Source: Lepidurus packardi
Lineage: Eukaryota > Arthropoda > Branchiopoda > Notostraca > Triopsidae
Assembly (NCBI GenBank): GCA_023053545.1
Contig: JAKZAN010000005.1
Span: 4,464,001-4,528,000, forward strand
Reading direction: 5' to 3'
Length of the DNA: 64,000 nt
How positions within the stretch are numbered: position 1 is the stretch's first letter; each line of letters starts with the position of its first letter. Under the pieces are notes generated by a model. That model was not told the origin of the DNA. It made no database searches and was given only the letters and a program-made list of their open reading frames with translations. The translations under genes and the position numbers were made by a program. Below are positions 1 through 14,182 of the stretch, piece after piece.

Positions 1-3000
1 CTTGATGTTAATTCGTATAAGCCAGCCGTCAGACTTTGCTATCAATATGGTTTAGCATGTGTTCATAACAGACATCTGCAAAAATCTTGTTACCAGCAAA
101 GAACGAAGGTGATAAGAGCCCCAGTTCCATGGCATCAACAAGTCCTTATCAGCAAGCAATTTTCGTTTTACAATTTATTTATTTGCCATAACCTGTCGGT
201 GGCCATTAGAAACGCGTGGGAGTCAAGGTAAAAATATACTCCTAACGAGCTTTATATAGGAAAGTAACGCTTATTGGTAGATATGCCTCTGTTGAGCTTT
301 TAACTCCTTCACCGTTTCCAAGCTCAGCTTCAGCTCTGCTTTTGCCACCGGAAAAGCTTTTAGAAGACGTTTCTAAGCGTTGTGAAAACTTTAAACACCT
401 TATCGTCACAGAGTATGCACGCTTATATTAGAGTTAGTTCAAACTGACTAGGAGTTTTATTTAAAAGGTGGCTTCCTGCGTGTGTTAATTTGCTCATGGA
501 AAAAAAAGAGAGTTGGTATCGCCTAGTTCCTACAAAACCTAAAGAATCTATGCAACAAGTTCGGCGATTCTTTAACTCTATTAATCAACTGCTATTCTTG
601 CTCTTACGGCGACTAATCTTGACGTGGATCGAGCGCTGGAAAGCATACTTACTTCCATATAAAGTAACACATAACCGGTAACTAATCAATTTATTTTATT
701 TCCATGCATTGTGATTTAGGAAACGCCTTTACCTTATGCTCCATTACTTATGCTCCAAGTTAAGGATCGTTGCATTGAAGGGCTAGACTTAGTTTGCGAA
801 GTTTTACAATGTTGCGTAGACGCACTAGTTGGAATTAGTGAGAACATTCCTAAAATCGAAACCATTTTCCTTCCAGGTAATTTACTACCCTAATTTGAGC
901 CAATTTTTAACTTTTCTTGTGTATAGTAGGCATGGCTGGAGAAGGATACATTCCTTCTTTATCATTCAACGAAGAACTGGTGCAAAAGATGCCCGTTATC
1001 ATTAAAGAAGTAGTTGAACTTCACTACGATTCCCCTTCGCGTTATGTGGAAACTGTCTACCAGCCTTTGCGGCACATGTTAGACACCACGACTTACCCAG
1101 ACTGGGGGGAGTATCTGCTAACAAGCGACGGTATTATAAAGGAGCACGTAAGCACAATATACTTGGAAAGTTCGTTAAATTTAAGATTGGCTGTGATAGA
1201 AACTCTATGATGTTGTCACGGAAAACCAAAAGCTAGCCGAGACAATCCGTTCACTGCCTCACTGGGCTTATCTTGGCCTATTTCAATTGAGTTGCAGTTG
1301 TCTTAATAGTGCGCTATTGGAAGCGGTTCATTTCCAGAAACGCAATTTGGATAAGTTCCTATCTCAGCATAATAGGAAAATGATAAGACAGTACCTAGAA
1401 AAACAGCATCTTTCTTTCGAAAATCTAAATTATTTATTCTTTTCAAGGCTTTGTTCCCAGTTTGAGTTGCTTACAGAGCGTGCTTCGACCATCCCGTGCA
1501 ATACTGCTCAACTAGTCAATCTGAGCAACTTTTTGGTCCAAGCCCAAACTGTAGACACGCCACAGTTGAAGCTTAAAGTGGCACAGTCAGCCGGCCGTCT
1601 GCTTCTTATCTTAAACTATATCGTTCTGCCTAGTAATCTTATTTACAGTTAAGAGTTAAGAAATAAATTAAGCCGTCTTGGTTTCAGGTGAAGATATAAT
1701 GTTGAATTGCCGTTTGTTTCACTGGCCCGAAGATTTGGCGTCGGTTTTGGCTGTGAGTAGTGGAAGGTTGGATCACAGTCGGATCCAAGCACAGAATGCG
1801 CTTATTGAACGTACCAAGCTCTTCCACGAAAAGTAACCAGACTCGTTTTTCTTAAACAAAAGAATTATTATTGTCTTATTTTCGTCAAGATTAGTGCAGT
1901 ATACTCAAACTTTGGACTTTTTCAAGAAAAAGGACTCACCTAACCTTTCAATCGAAGAAATGACATCGAATTCCCATGCGTTAGAGACCCTGAACAAGAA
2001 GTTAGTAGAAGCTCAAGAAGAGATACAGGTAAAGATAGCATTATGCTGCCTCCCATAAACTTTCGAGGATTTACGTGGATAGGAAATCAATGAAGATGAG
2101 AAGTTACTGGGCTGGGAATTGACGGAAGCTCGGGCTCTGCCAAATCTCATACTTTACATTGACCCGTACTACAAACTGTGGCATACAGCTTTGAGATTTC
2201 ACGTCGAGTACGAGACTTGGTATCATGGTAAGGAGACAAGAATTAGTGCTCGTTTTCCACATTTTCCTGGTTTTATAGGGCCCTTTCGTCAGCTGAATGC
2301 GGAGGAGGTGGCGAAAGAAACAGATTTCATGCTAAGAGAGATGATCTCCCTTAGCCACACATTTTCGGAATCAATTGGCCCCAGACGAGTGTCCGAAGCG
2401 GTCAAGTCTCGTCTAGAAAAATTTCGAATGCATTTGCCGCTCTTAAAAGCTGTTTGTAATCCTGCGCTACGGGAACGTCATTGGCTGATCGTACGCTTGT
2501 AGCATTGTCAGTTCATTTGAACCCATTGACTGAGTCTTCTGCTAGGGAACTACGTGCTTAGAGAGCCCCTGGGTCCCTGAACCAGCAGTTAGCCTTTCAG
2601 ATTTGATTTGCGCTGGGCTAGGGAAGCACACAGCCGGTTTGGAAGACGTGAGCAGGCTCGCTTGTCAAGAGCGAGCATTGGAAGAAGCATTAGAGCGTAT
2701 GTTAGGCGAGTGGGAAACAGTTCATTTCCGTTATCAACCCTACAGGTACTAAGAGTCCTTTTTCCCTACTTTGGACCGCGTGTTCAGTTAATGATGGTAT
2801 TATTAGGAACTCTGACGCGTCTATACTCGTGGGCGTCGAGGAAATTCAGGCTTTGTTGGATGAACATATTCTGAGAGCGCAAACCATGCATAGCTCGCCC
2901 TTTATTGAACCTTTGCGAGAAGCCCTAAGAGCATGGGAACATCGTCTTGTATCCGTCCAGGACAGTATTGATGTCTGGCTCAAGGTAGAAAGCGAATCTG

Positions 3001-6000
3001 TCTTCAATTATAGGTCTCGATGCGATAATTTTTTTTTTATAGGTTCAGAGTACTTGGCTATATTTAGAACCAATTTTCGCATCGGAAGATATTTTGCGTC
3101 AGATGCCTGCAGACGGCGCTAAATTTGCTCAAGTTGATATGACCTGGAAACAACTTATGGAAGGCTTGCCTTCAGATTCGCGTGTCTTGCATGCTGCTGG
3201 TCAAGAGGGCCTTCTTGAACGTTTGAAAGAGGCGAGTGCCTTACTCGAAGATATTCAACATGGTCTACATGAATATCTCGAAAAAAAAAGAGCATTTTTT
3301 CCCAGGTTACTAGAGTGACGCCTTCTCTACTTGACACGAATTCATTTTTACTGTTTTTAATGCATTTTTAGATTCTATTTCTTATCCAATGACGAGTTAC
3401 TGGATTTGCTGTCCAAAACCAAGGAACCGCACCGTGTTCAGCCTCATTTAAACAAGTGCTTCCAAGGCGTCAAGCGTTTGCAGTTCAGAGAAGGGCACCA
3501 AGGCCAAGAAGTAGTGGCTATGGTGTCTTTCGACGAAGAAACGGTCACTTTTACCCATCCAGTCATACCAGCAGACTCTAAAGTACGCATCCATTAAAAA
3601 ACTGAGGACGTAATTAATTCTCGCGTGTTTTAAAGGGAATGGTGGAGCTGTGGATGGCGCAGGTAGCTCAATCTATGACGGAAGCGGTCCGGAAACTGAT
3701 AAATGAAGCATTGGAGAGTTATCCTGCTGTGGTGACACCTTCTTGGCTCCTGTTATATCCAGCGCAGGCTGTTTATTGTGCTGCAGCTTTGCAATGGGCA
3801 TCGAATACTGAACGAGCCTGGGAAAACGAGGGGTTAACTGCTTATTCAGCTCAATGGAACTCTGATTTGGAACATTTAGCAGGACTTATGCAGATTCCAT
3901 TAAGTGCTGTCCAAAGAACAAGTCTTCATGCCCTCATTTTGTTTTATTTGCAAGGTAAATCCTAATCTTAAAAAGAAAAAAAAATCCGTAATTTAACATT
4001 TGTAATTCACAGCGCGGGACGTTTTACTTCATTTAAGCAAAGAAGTTATAATGTCAGCAGAGGATTTTGAGTGGGCGTGTCAGCTACGGTACTATCTGGT
4101 AGAAAAGGAAGAAGGCGAAGATAAGAAAGTGGAAATACGCATGGCAACAACCAAGTTAAACTACGGTTACGAGTATTTGGGTAGTTGTTCACGAATACTA
4201 ATTACACCCCAAACTGACAGATGCTACAGGTTCAAAGCAGAAAAAAAAATATTAAGAACTAATTGAGTTGCTCTAGGGCTCTCATGGGAGCTATTCATGG
4301 ACATTTGGGTGGAGCTTTACATGGCCCAGCTGCAATGGGCAAGACTTCTACAGTCCGAGAACTAGCCTGGGTTGTTGCGAAGCAGTTTTTGCTGTTCCAA
4401 TGCTCGGAGTCCATGGATTCCAACGCTATAGCTACCATCTTAAAAGTGAGGAATAACTTAAGACTAAGGGAGATTATTTTTTTTATTTTATCTTAATAGG
4501 GTACTGCTCAGTCAGGGAGTTGGGCGTGTTTGGAAGATTTTCACCGACTTTCTACAAACGTATTAATTACCATATCTCAGCAATTCCAAGGCTTGCACGC
4601 AGCCATGTCTCGGGGCTTACGAAGGTTTCATTGGGAAGGAGCGGAAATCAACTTGGATCCGAGTTGTGCCGTATTTGTCACCTTGCAACCCAAGTAAAAT
4701 CTTGTAAAACAAATGAATCAGTGGTGCTCATTGGGGGGTGTCGTGAGGAGTAACTCCTCTTGGCCATTTTTTCAAGGAATTTTTTTTTCTTTCGTAGCGA
4801 TCGAGGAGAGTATGCAATGCCTGATCACATGAAACATCTATTTCGAAGCGTTGTTTTGACTGAACCGAACGAACCTCTTATTGTAAAGGGGCTACTCTAC
4901 GCTATGGGGTTTGTGGAGGCGAATAAGTATGTTAGGTTATGTTTTTTTTTCTTTGTGATTAATAGAGAATATTTTTTTAGCCTTTCCCAGAAGCTACTGG
5001 CCATTTTCCGTGTATGTAAGGAAGAGTTGGCGAGCTTTTATGATTGGTCGTTGCGCACAATCAAGACCGTTATAGAAATGGCTGGTGCTAAAAAAGCCCG
5101 CCACTTGTACCAGGATGAAGCTGTGATTATTGTTCAAGCTATTTGCTGTATTATTGAACCCCAATTACCGAAGAAGGTATACATCTTACATTTTATTTGC
5201 CTTTCTTTATATTTTATAAAGTGTGTTTCATTACGACTTTTAGAAGGTAGAACGATTTCAGAAAATTATGTCGCACATCTTCCCGGATTTCGATTTTACC
5301 ATTAGTCCATCAGACCATTTTCGTGCGACAGCAACGGCTGTTTGTCAAGAATTGTGTCTTGAGCCTCTACCTGACTTCGTAGCATGCGCCTACAACCTTT
5401 ATCTAGCGTTGGAGTCGAGAAGAGGAGTTATTCTTTTGGGAGACAGTCTGACGGGCAAATCCATGTTATTGAAACTGGTTAGCAAAGTCTGCAGCAAGTT
5501 GAGCAACCAGGATATCTTTTGCCAAGTACTAAACCCTAGTGCTATGACTTTGGAAAGCTTTTACGGTCAATCAGACGTTGGAGAAGGTAACATTTCCGTA
5601 TCAGTAAACAGGATGTCGTGTCAGAAGCCGTTGTGGTTTATAGGAATTCTTTCGAAAGCTTGTCGACATTGCGCTACGCAAAGTGCTAATGGTACAGCGT
5701 GGCTGATCATGGATGGGCCTTTGGATGTGTGGGTCCAAGGTTTGCAGACTGCTTTGGAACCAGCTGGGAGACTCACATTACCTTCTGGCGAAATCTTACA
5801 GGTAATCGTCAACAGTCTCAGAAGCTTTTTTTTTTAAATAGTAACACCTTGTATTTTTCAGTTGCCGGATAAAGTACACATGATATTCGAAACCGATAGT
5901 ATTGGCTGTGCGTCGCCGGCTATAGTATCTCGCTGTGCTGTTGTGTACCTAGAGCACCATCCAGAGCAGCCGGTGTCGTTTTACGAATACCTTCGATTTG

Positions 6001-9000
6001 CGAGAGATTTTGAGAAAGAACAAGCCTCCTTGGTACAAGCAATGGCCGAATGGCTTCTTTATCCCTGTGTCCAGTTCGTCATCAATCATTGTCGTACTTT
6101 CCAGTTATCAGCTCCGTTGCTATGTCACGTAAGATAGATCATTAGTGTGGCAATTCATTCAGATGAATCATTTTCGATATCTTGTTTAGAACTTTTATCG
6201 TTTGCTCAGAGTTCTCTTGACGCAAGAAGAACACGTGGATGCGCAAGGAATTCCTGTTTATTTTGTATTTGCGGTTCTATGGGGAGTAGCTGCTTTTCTT
6301 TCAAGTAATAACGCATTTCTTATTTTAATAATTTACGCTAATAATCTTACACATTTCATAAATGTTTATTTTGCGTAGGTCCAGAACGTGTCAAATTTGA
6401 GAACTATTTGAGGGACTTGATCACTGGGGAAAAGTTACGTGATGTGGAACAGTCAGCCGAGACTTATTCAACACTTACTAGCCTTACACTACCGAAAGGT
6501 TCTCTCTACCAATATGCGGTTAATAAGCAAAACTGTTCGTGGGTTCCATGGGAAAGTCTGGTCCCAAATGAACTACCTTCATTGAAGGTATTTGTATTGA
6601 GTTTTGTAACGTGATTGATTTATTAATCAGGAAGCTTTGAATTCCATAGCTCACTTTGGAGTGCTCTTTGGTCCAAACCTATTTCCTGCAACTTTACTCT
6701 CAAGCTGGAGTTCCTGGACTTATAATTGGGTCGGAAGGGACGGGGAAAAGTTACGTAATCCACTCCTACTTACAAACCCTACCAGCTGAGCGTTTCGTAG
6801 CCAACTACATTCCCTGCACGCCCCAGATGTCACCTGCGTTATTGCAGGATGCTATCATGGCAGGTCTTGATAGGTAATTTGGGTATTTTTGACGTTACCT
6901 TTATTAATCTTCGATTGTAATGCCTTTAAATTGTCAAAATTCAGGAGACGTAAAGGCGTGTACGGCCCAACACTAGGACGCAAATGCTTGCTATTTCTAG
7001 ACGATTTGCAAATCTTTGCTCTTAGTAAATCGCGAATACGAGCTCCTCTAGAACTGTTACGTACGTGGTTGGAGCAGCAAATATTATTCGACAAGAAAGA
7101 CGCGTCCAGAACCGAGTTAGTGGACATGGTAAGACTCTTATGACCCCTCCATTCGTTAACGTTAATGCACAAATTGTCGTAGCTTGTACTGGCAGCAGCG
7201 CAGAGCTATATTATCTCCGAATCGCCTCGTTTGGTTCGGCATTTTGGGTTGGTCTGCACAGGAGTTTATGATACGACGCAATTGAAATGCGTACTTGGAG
7301 CCGTTATGGAAGCCCGTTTTGGTAAACACACACAGCTCCCGTTACAGCGTGTTATAAAAGTAAAAGAGAAAAGTCCACATTTTGAAACGGGACAGTTATT
7401 GTAACTTTTATTTCTTTGTAGCCGGTTATAAACGCGGCAGTGGATTTGTGGGTCGATTTATCACGCCGCTTCTTGCCCGCACCAAGTAAACCTCATTATG
7501 GTTTCTCGGTAGCAGATTTGGTGCGTTTTTTCACCAATCTGGCTTGTTTGCCTTGGCCAGCTAGTCAAGAACCGCAGAAATTTTTACAATTTTGGCTCTA
7601 TGAGCTGTGCCGAACCTTTGCCGACAAACTAACAAACGACGAAGACGAGTAAGTATAATCAGTCAAAGAAAATCATGTCCAACGCGTCTTGTGTCCTTCA
7701 TCAGGGAGCTGTTTTTCGCTGTTTTGAACACGGTGTGCCATCATAACCTCAAGACATCGGAAAAAAAGTTAAGAGGAATGAATGTGTATTTAACATCCAT
7801 ATCCAAAGCCGGGGCTAATGATGTTTACGATGAGGTAGAAATACACGCACAAAGGGAAGAGGGATTGTTAATAAAAGTTGAGGGTGTAATAGGTGCCAGA
7901 CACGGATGAATTTTTGGCTTTGTTGGAGACGTTTCTTGGGCAGTACAACATGGTTTGCAAGAAACCTGTGGACTGGCTTTTATGCGATCCTTTAGTGGAG
8001 TTAGTAGTTCGTGTTCACCGCATTTTGATGCTTCCCAAGCAACACGTAATAGTTGTGGGAATGCCTGGCCATGGCCGACGTTCTTGTGCACGCTTTGCAG
8101 CGTATTTGGCACAGTGTGAGATCTTCGAAGTAGAAAAATCTTTTCCTTTTGTGGGGTTTAACATTTTCGTCTAAAATTTTCTTCATTTGTTTAGGTAAAG
8201 CAAGGTCAACGGTACAGTGTGACTCAGTGGCGCGAAGACCTGAAGGCCTTGTTAAAGCAGGCGTTCGATAAAAAAACCATGTTTCTGTGCTTGGATAACC
8301 AATTGGAACTGGGGCATGATTTTGGACAAATGCGAGAAGATATGGCTCGTTTGATGGCAGCAGGGGATTTCCCCATCTTGTTTAGTCCGGACGAAAAGCT
8401 GGAACTTATGGAAAAGGTGCAAATGATGGACACAGATCAGGTAAATTCAGGAAATGAATTAGAATCGGGAAACTTTTTCAAAACTGCCTTAAACCTACCT
8501 TCCAGAAGCTGACCACCGACTTCTCACCTGCAGTGTTATACGAGAAATTTTTACAGCGAGTTCAAACCAATTTGCATATCGTGTTATGCGTATCTACTCG
8601 GAGCCATTTTTGGCAATGGAAGATCCACCTTTACCCCCAATTCCGCAAGTACTGCCATTTTGCGTGGATCAGAGCGTGGTCACCAGCAGCACTACGGAAA
8701 GTGGGTCTCACGATCCTAGCGGATTTGCAGTTGCAACCATCTGTTTTGGAAAAATGTGTAGACGTCTGTGTAAGGATTTATAATGACGCATTGGAAACCG
8801 CAAATTTACGTATGGAAGAAAGAGGTCTGAAGCATTTTGTAACGCCTATGGCATTCCTGCAAATGATACGAGACTATCGGCAAGTTTTCTTCAAGAAAAA
8901 GGAAAAATTCGGCTCACAGAGAGATCGCTACGTAATGGGGCTTCAGCAGCTCGAGTTTGCCGCCACACAAGTCAACTTGATGCAAGAGGAGTTGACGAAG

Positions 9001-12000
9001 CTCCAACCTCAGCTCATGGAAACTTCAGCGGAAACGGAAGCCTTGATGATCAAAATTGAGCAAGACACAGTTGAAGTTGAAGCACAGAAAGAAGTTGTCG
9101 CGGCAGATGAAGCGTTAGCCAATGACGCCGCGGCTGCGGCCCAAGCTATCAAAGACGAGTGCGAAAACGATTTAGCAGAAGCGAATCCTGCATTGGAAGC
9201 GGCCGTAACCGCTTTGGATACCTTACAACCGGCTGATGTCACGCTAGTCAAGGCTATGCGGCGCCCACCGTCTGTCGTTAAATTGGTCCTTGAAGCGGTG
9301 TGCGTTATGGTGAACGTGGGACCTGTTCGCAAACCGGATATATACGGCTCGGGCCAAATGATCGAAGATTTCTGGGTTCCAGCGCAGAAGTTGCTAGGCG
9401 ATTTGAAATTTTTGGATAATTTGCGGGAGTACGACAAGGATAACATTTCTGAGCATGTCATGAAACGGATACGGGAAAAGTACTTACCGCATCCCGAGTT
9501 TGATCCCGCGCTGGTCCGCCACGTGTCCACTGCTTGCGAAGGTTTATGCAAATGGGTTCGGGCGATGGAAGTCTACGATCGTGTAGCGCGTATCGTAGCA
9601 CCGAAAAGGGCAAGGCTTTTGCAAGCCGAGCAAGACCTAGCGCAGCAAATGACACGTTTAGCGGAAAAGCACGCCCAGTTGCAGCAAATCACAGACAAGC
9701 TGCAAGCACTTAACGATGATTTTGCGGCCATGTCCAAAAAGAAGAAGGATTTAGAAGATAGCATACAGATTTGCTCTCAAAAGCTTGAGCGGGCTGAAAA
9801 ACTCATAAGTAAAGGAACGCACAAAGTTTGGATTATTTCACTATTATAGTTTGATAACTGTAGGTGGTTTGGGGGGAGAAAAAGAGCGATGGTTAACCCT
9901 CGCCCAGAGTTTGAACGACAAGCTAACGAACCTGATTGGGGATGCATTACTGGCTGCAGCAGTACTCTCTTTCTCTAGCAATTTGCCCTGGCACGAAAGA
10001 CAAGTAACGTTTTCTTTTTTCTTTATTTCTTGTTTTGTTCCTGTGGTTTGGGGATTCTAATAAGTTTGCTTTTCGTGGTACAGGAGTGCGTTTCAAAATG
10101 GCACGCTTTGGCGCGAGAAATGGAAATAGTGTGTGCAGAAACATTCTGCTTAAAGGAAACCTTGGAGGAGCCTAGTCATCACCAAACGTTGCAGTTCGAG
10201 ACAGATCCGTGTGCCATGGAAAATATATTACTGATGGAAAACTCTCACTTCGCACAGCTTATCCTAGACCCGCATGATCAAGCCTTGGAATGGCTCCGTT
10301 CCAAAGGACATCGTGAAAGCTTGCAAGAACTCGTGGAGGCTGACTTTCTCCCCAAATTAATCATCGCCATGGAGAAAGGGATTCCAGTAGCTATGGGGCT
10401 TGCCCTAGCTGAATCCTTACACGACATTTTGGGTAAGAGAACAAATTGTCTTGAAGAATTGAATTGAATTGAGCTTATCTTGTTATTTTTATTTTTTACT
10501 GTCAATCCAAAACTATTATGTTTATCTTTTATTTCTTTATAGAGCCAGTGTTGGCTAGGCAGTTATGTATACGGAATGGAATGAATTCCTTGTGGTTGGA
10601 TGAACGTTGGGTATCATTGTCTTCCCAGTTCCGCTTATATGTGTTGGCAGCTACTTCGAATTTTAAAGCCATTCCGGAACCTCTTTTGAAGGTACATTGT
10701 ATTTTTCGCTTCTGTTTTCCTTGTAAAAAGAAGTTTTGTTTTAGATGCGGGTTATCAATTTTGATGTTACCAAGTCGGGCCTGGAAGGATCGTTTTTAGC
10801 AGTTCTGGTATCTCATGAGCGGTGTGAACTGGAAGAAAAACGTCGTGCGTTGAGAACTCAGCGAGCAGTCCACGAGCAGCAATTGCGCGATTTAGAAGAT
10901 CGTATTTTACACGTCTTAACCTTGTCTAAAGGCAACATTCTGGAGGACGAAACTGCCATACGTACCCTCCATCAATCCAAAGTAATGGACCTTCTTTCTG
11001 CAAACCAAATTTGGATTATACTATTACTTCCTTTTAGTTGATGAGCGAAGATGTAATGCAAAAACAGCGAGCTGCTCGACAAACGGAACGCGAAATTGAT
11101 GGCACGCGTAACCAGTACCGAGACGTGGCAAAATGGGCGTCTACCTTATTCTTCTGCACTCAAAAGCCAAAGAGCTTGAACCCTAAATACTGCTATTCCC
11201 TTGAAGCTTTTACATACTTATACACACAAGTAAATGCGCGACTCTTTTATTCACTCCTGTTATGGAAGTATATAACGCAACGTGCCCTGTTATCCTAGTC
11301 TATATTGAAGAGTCGGAAGTCGGCCATTTTAGAAGAAAGACTCATGTATATATCAGAGCATTTGACACGGGCTATTCATGGCGCAATAACGCGTTTTTTG
11401 TGGATTAAAGACAAGCTGATGTTTACTGTTCTTTTGGCTTTGGAGAGTTACAAGCACAAGGTGACTTTTTCATTGCCAACAAAATAGGTTACAATTGTAC
11501 CCCTTTATCGTTGTAGGGTAAGCTCAATGAGTGTTTGATGGAATTGTGGTTGAAGACGCCTGACAAGCCAGAATTTACAGCGAGCCCTGCGTCGTGGATT
11601 GAAAACAGTGAATGGCAACGCTTGGTGAACGCTGTTAACCAGCTGAAATCGTATGACTTTGAAATTAACTTTAAAAAAAATGCGTTTCATAAGCTTTGTT
11701 CCTAGAATGAATGGCTTGACGGAGGATATAGTTAGATGTCCCTTGAAATGGCGTGAATTTTTAGAGACACCAAAAGCTCCCTTACCTAGTCCCTGGAATG
11801 GCCTGTCATTCCTGGAACAGTGGATTGTTTTACGTTGTGTGAAACCTAGCGATCTCGCCTGCAAGCTTAAGGTAATCAATCTCGTCTTGCTTTAAGTCCA
11901 TCTATAGTAAGCTTGGTTTTGCTGCAGGACTTCATAATAGAAGTGCTGGGACAGAGCTACTTGGAAGGGAAAAGCAGTGCCGATGCAGATAGCGCTACCC

Positions 12001-14182
12001 AAGAATCGTCAGCTTGTACACCTGTATTGTATCTAGTCCCTTTGGAAATGGATCCGGTTAACAGTATCAAAGCCTTGGCTGACTCATTAGGAGTTGGTAA
12101 AGGGCGAGTTCGGATGCTGAATTGCGCTAAAGAATTGGTCAAATTTCATTATTTTTTTAAGCACAGAAATCTATAATTACGTTTTGTTGTAGGATTCTAC
12201 GTTGTGGAGCGTAACTGAGCGTTGTATGGCAGATGGGGGCTGGGCGTTAATGCAGAACGTTCATTTAGTTCTAAATTGGATGGAAATGGCAGTGAAATTC
12301 GTCCGGTCCAAGAAAAACGAGACCCATCCTGAATTCCGACTCTGGTTAATTGGACAGTCTGATGTTTCGTATCCTTCCTTCGTATTGCGACATAGTAAGT
12401 TTAAGCGTTGATGTTAGCGTACGGAGTTGTAATTATTGAGTTCGATTTTCTGTAGGTATAAAGATACTGGGCGAGCTCCCGAAAGGTATCAAGGAAGTAA
12501 TGCGCAGTATCTTGAGTAGTGACCTCACAACGTTCAAATCGAACGATTCAGAAGACAATTTTAACCGTTCACATGTATTGGATCCGAGTTCGCTCAACAC
12601 CTGGAGGAAATTGTCAGTAAGCCTAGCACTCGTTCATACGTTCCTCATGGAACGCGGAAAGTATTTGGAACAACAGGAATCTTTGCCTTTGTGTATCCAC
12701 GATTTGGCGCCTATACTCGACTATTTGAAAGTCAGATTATTTAATGAAGAATTATCCTTAATAAAGTAATATGTGGTCTTTAGGAGTGCTTATTAACCAA
12801 GCCTACAATCCCTTTCCTCGCCTTGCGGGGGCTTATCGCTAGTTACTATGTCAGTCACATGATGAGCGAAAACCCTGCAAAATTTGTCCTAAAACTCCTT
12901 CAGCGTTTCTTCACATCGGAACTGCTATTGCCAGAAAAGTAATTCTCATTTTTAACTCTAACTTTAATTTTTTACATATTTAAATTTTAGTGAAGCCTGG
13001 ACGTTTTGTGGCACGATTACGTTACCTAAAGGGGATCATCCACGCGTTATAGCGGACTGGTTGCGTTCGTTGCCTAATGATTGTGACTGCGTCCACATAG
13101 GTTTGCCTCCTAGTGCTGCATTGGCTTGTAGCAAACGTGATGCTCAGCAGGTAAAAACCTTAACTGCGAATGGCAAGTTTTTTCATAGCTAGTTAAATTA
13201 CTTTGCCTCAGGTTATGGCCACGTTATCGCTGTTCTACTTGGAGCAATTGGACCCGAGTTCTGATTCAGAAATCCGTTGGGATAAGCTTGCTAAACGTAT
13301 TGATGCCAGTCTAGACGCATTACCCTCCTCAATTGATGATGTCATCTTAGAGGAATGTCTTAAAAATGTAAGTAGTAACGCTTTGTTTTCATTTTTTAGC
13401 CACATTTAATAGCTCCCTTTGTTTAGGAGGTGATATTCTTTAATGAAGAGTTGTGGACCATTCGTCACGCGTTAAAAGAAATGCGTCTACTTTGCGGTGG
13501 TCAGTTACACTTGGATGCACTACGGCAAAGTCAAATCTTGGAGCTGCAGCGTGGCTTCTTACAAGGAGAAGCTCTACGCAAGCTTTTACACCGACTTAAA
13601 AACTCGTAAGTCGAATGAGTTTCAAATAGTTTTTTTAGATGGAATTGTCTCATGCCAAAGTGTAGGTGTATCTTGCTAAAGACGTGGGCCATGCAAGGAC
13701 TCACAAAACGGAATCCACTGGTTTTACCTCTCCTTGCTCGCCCTCAGCGGGTGCTCCAGGGCTTACTTTTGTCGTTTGCTAAAAGGATGGGTACTCCCTT
13801 TGAAACTTTAGAGTGGATTGGCTTTGTGGAAGCAACTTCCGAGCTTGATGTTCCATTGGAAGGCTTATGCGTCGTGGGAGCTACTTGGAATTCCAGTATT
13901 GGGGGCGTGGAGCTTGGGACGACACCCGAACATTGCTTTGTTCTTCCCTTGATGTACCTGAAGCCATGTTTTCAGGTTAAGCTCTCGCTTTCGTGCAACA
14001 AATATTTACAATATTTAATTTTATAGAGTCAAGAATTCGAAACCAATTGCAGCTGCTACCAGGTCTACCCGAACTCCCATCTCACTAGTGATGTATTGTG
14101 CAAAGTCGTTCTGTCTACTCCGTCCAGTTCTAGTCTTGAGACTTGGTCTTTCGTGAAATGCTGCGATTTATTGTCTAAATGA
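1..14182 (+). CDS. Axonemal dynein heavy chain, inner-arm DNAH3/7/12-like, 5' partial
   Basis: Force-generating chain of a single-headed inner-arm axonemal dynein, an ATP-driven microtubule motor of cilia. I joined 49 exons into one unbroken frame of 11,337 nt (about 3,778 residues); the 5' end lies left of the window and the stop is TGA 14180-14182. Exons: 1-227, 260-412, 468-663, 720-876, 930-1147, 1200-1632, 1688-1832, 1890-2028, 2083-2227, 2279-2490, 2546-2745, 2807-2984, 3043-3305, 3372-3582, 3636-3954, 4013-4229, 4277-4445, 4500-4693, 4798-4926, 4981-5176, 5244-5801, 5862-6128, 6190-6304, 6379-6587, 6650-6873, 6945-7128, 7183-7359, 7422-7648, 7705-7834, 7893-8129, 8195-8440, 8506-9808, 9864-10003, 10084-10432, 10543-10691, 10745-10981, 11038-11229, 11299-11460, 11517-11650, 11706-11871, 11928-12137, 12193-12394, 12456-12730, 12784-12938, 12991-13150, 13212-13367, 13427-13605, 13639-13975, 14027-14182. 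Order: tail and linker; AAA1 P-loop GPAAMGKT (window residue about 1154) and linker-side GYEYLG; AAA2 GDSLTGKS (about 1433); AAA3 GSEGTGKS (about 1777) with FLDD Walker B; AAA4 GMPGHGRRS (about 2120); stalk and microtubule-binding domain in the 1,303-nt exon at 8506; AAA5 SGLGGEKERW; AAA6 GNILEDETAI. The stalk is closest, from memory, to DNAH3/DNAH7. Odd: AAA1 Walker B reads CLEDF instead of CFDEF, and the C-terminal domain is poorly conserved. Family is certain; the exact paralogue is not. Exon 1 and the exon at 13639 are the least certain boundaries. Confidence 0.9.

Noticed and set aside
5587-5611. Possible 25-nt intron within the AAA2 exon of the dynein
   Set aside because: It has GT and AG ends, but the exon is open through it and 25 nt would shift the frame away from the conserved LIMDGPLD; treated as coding.
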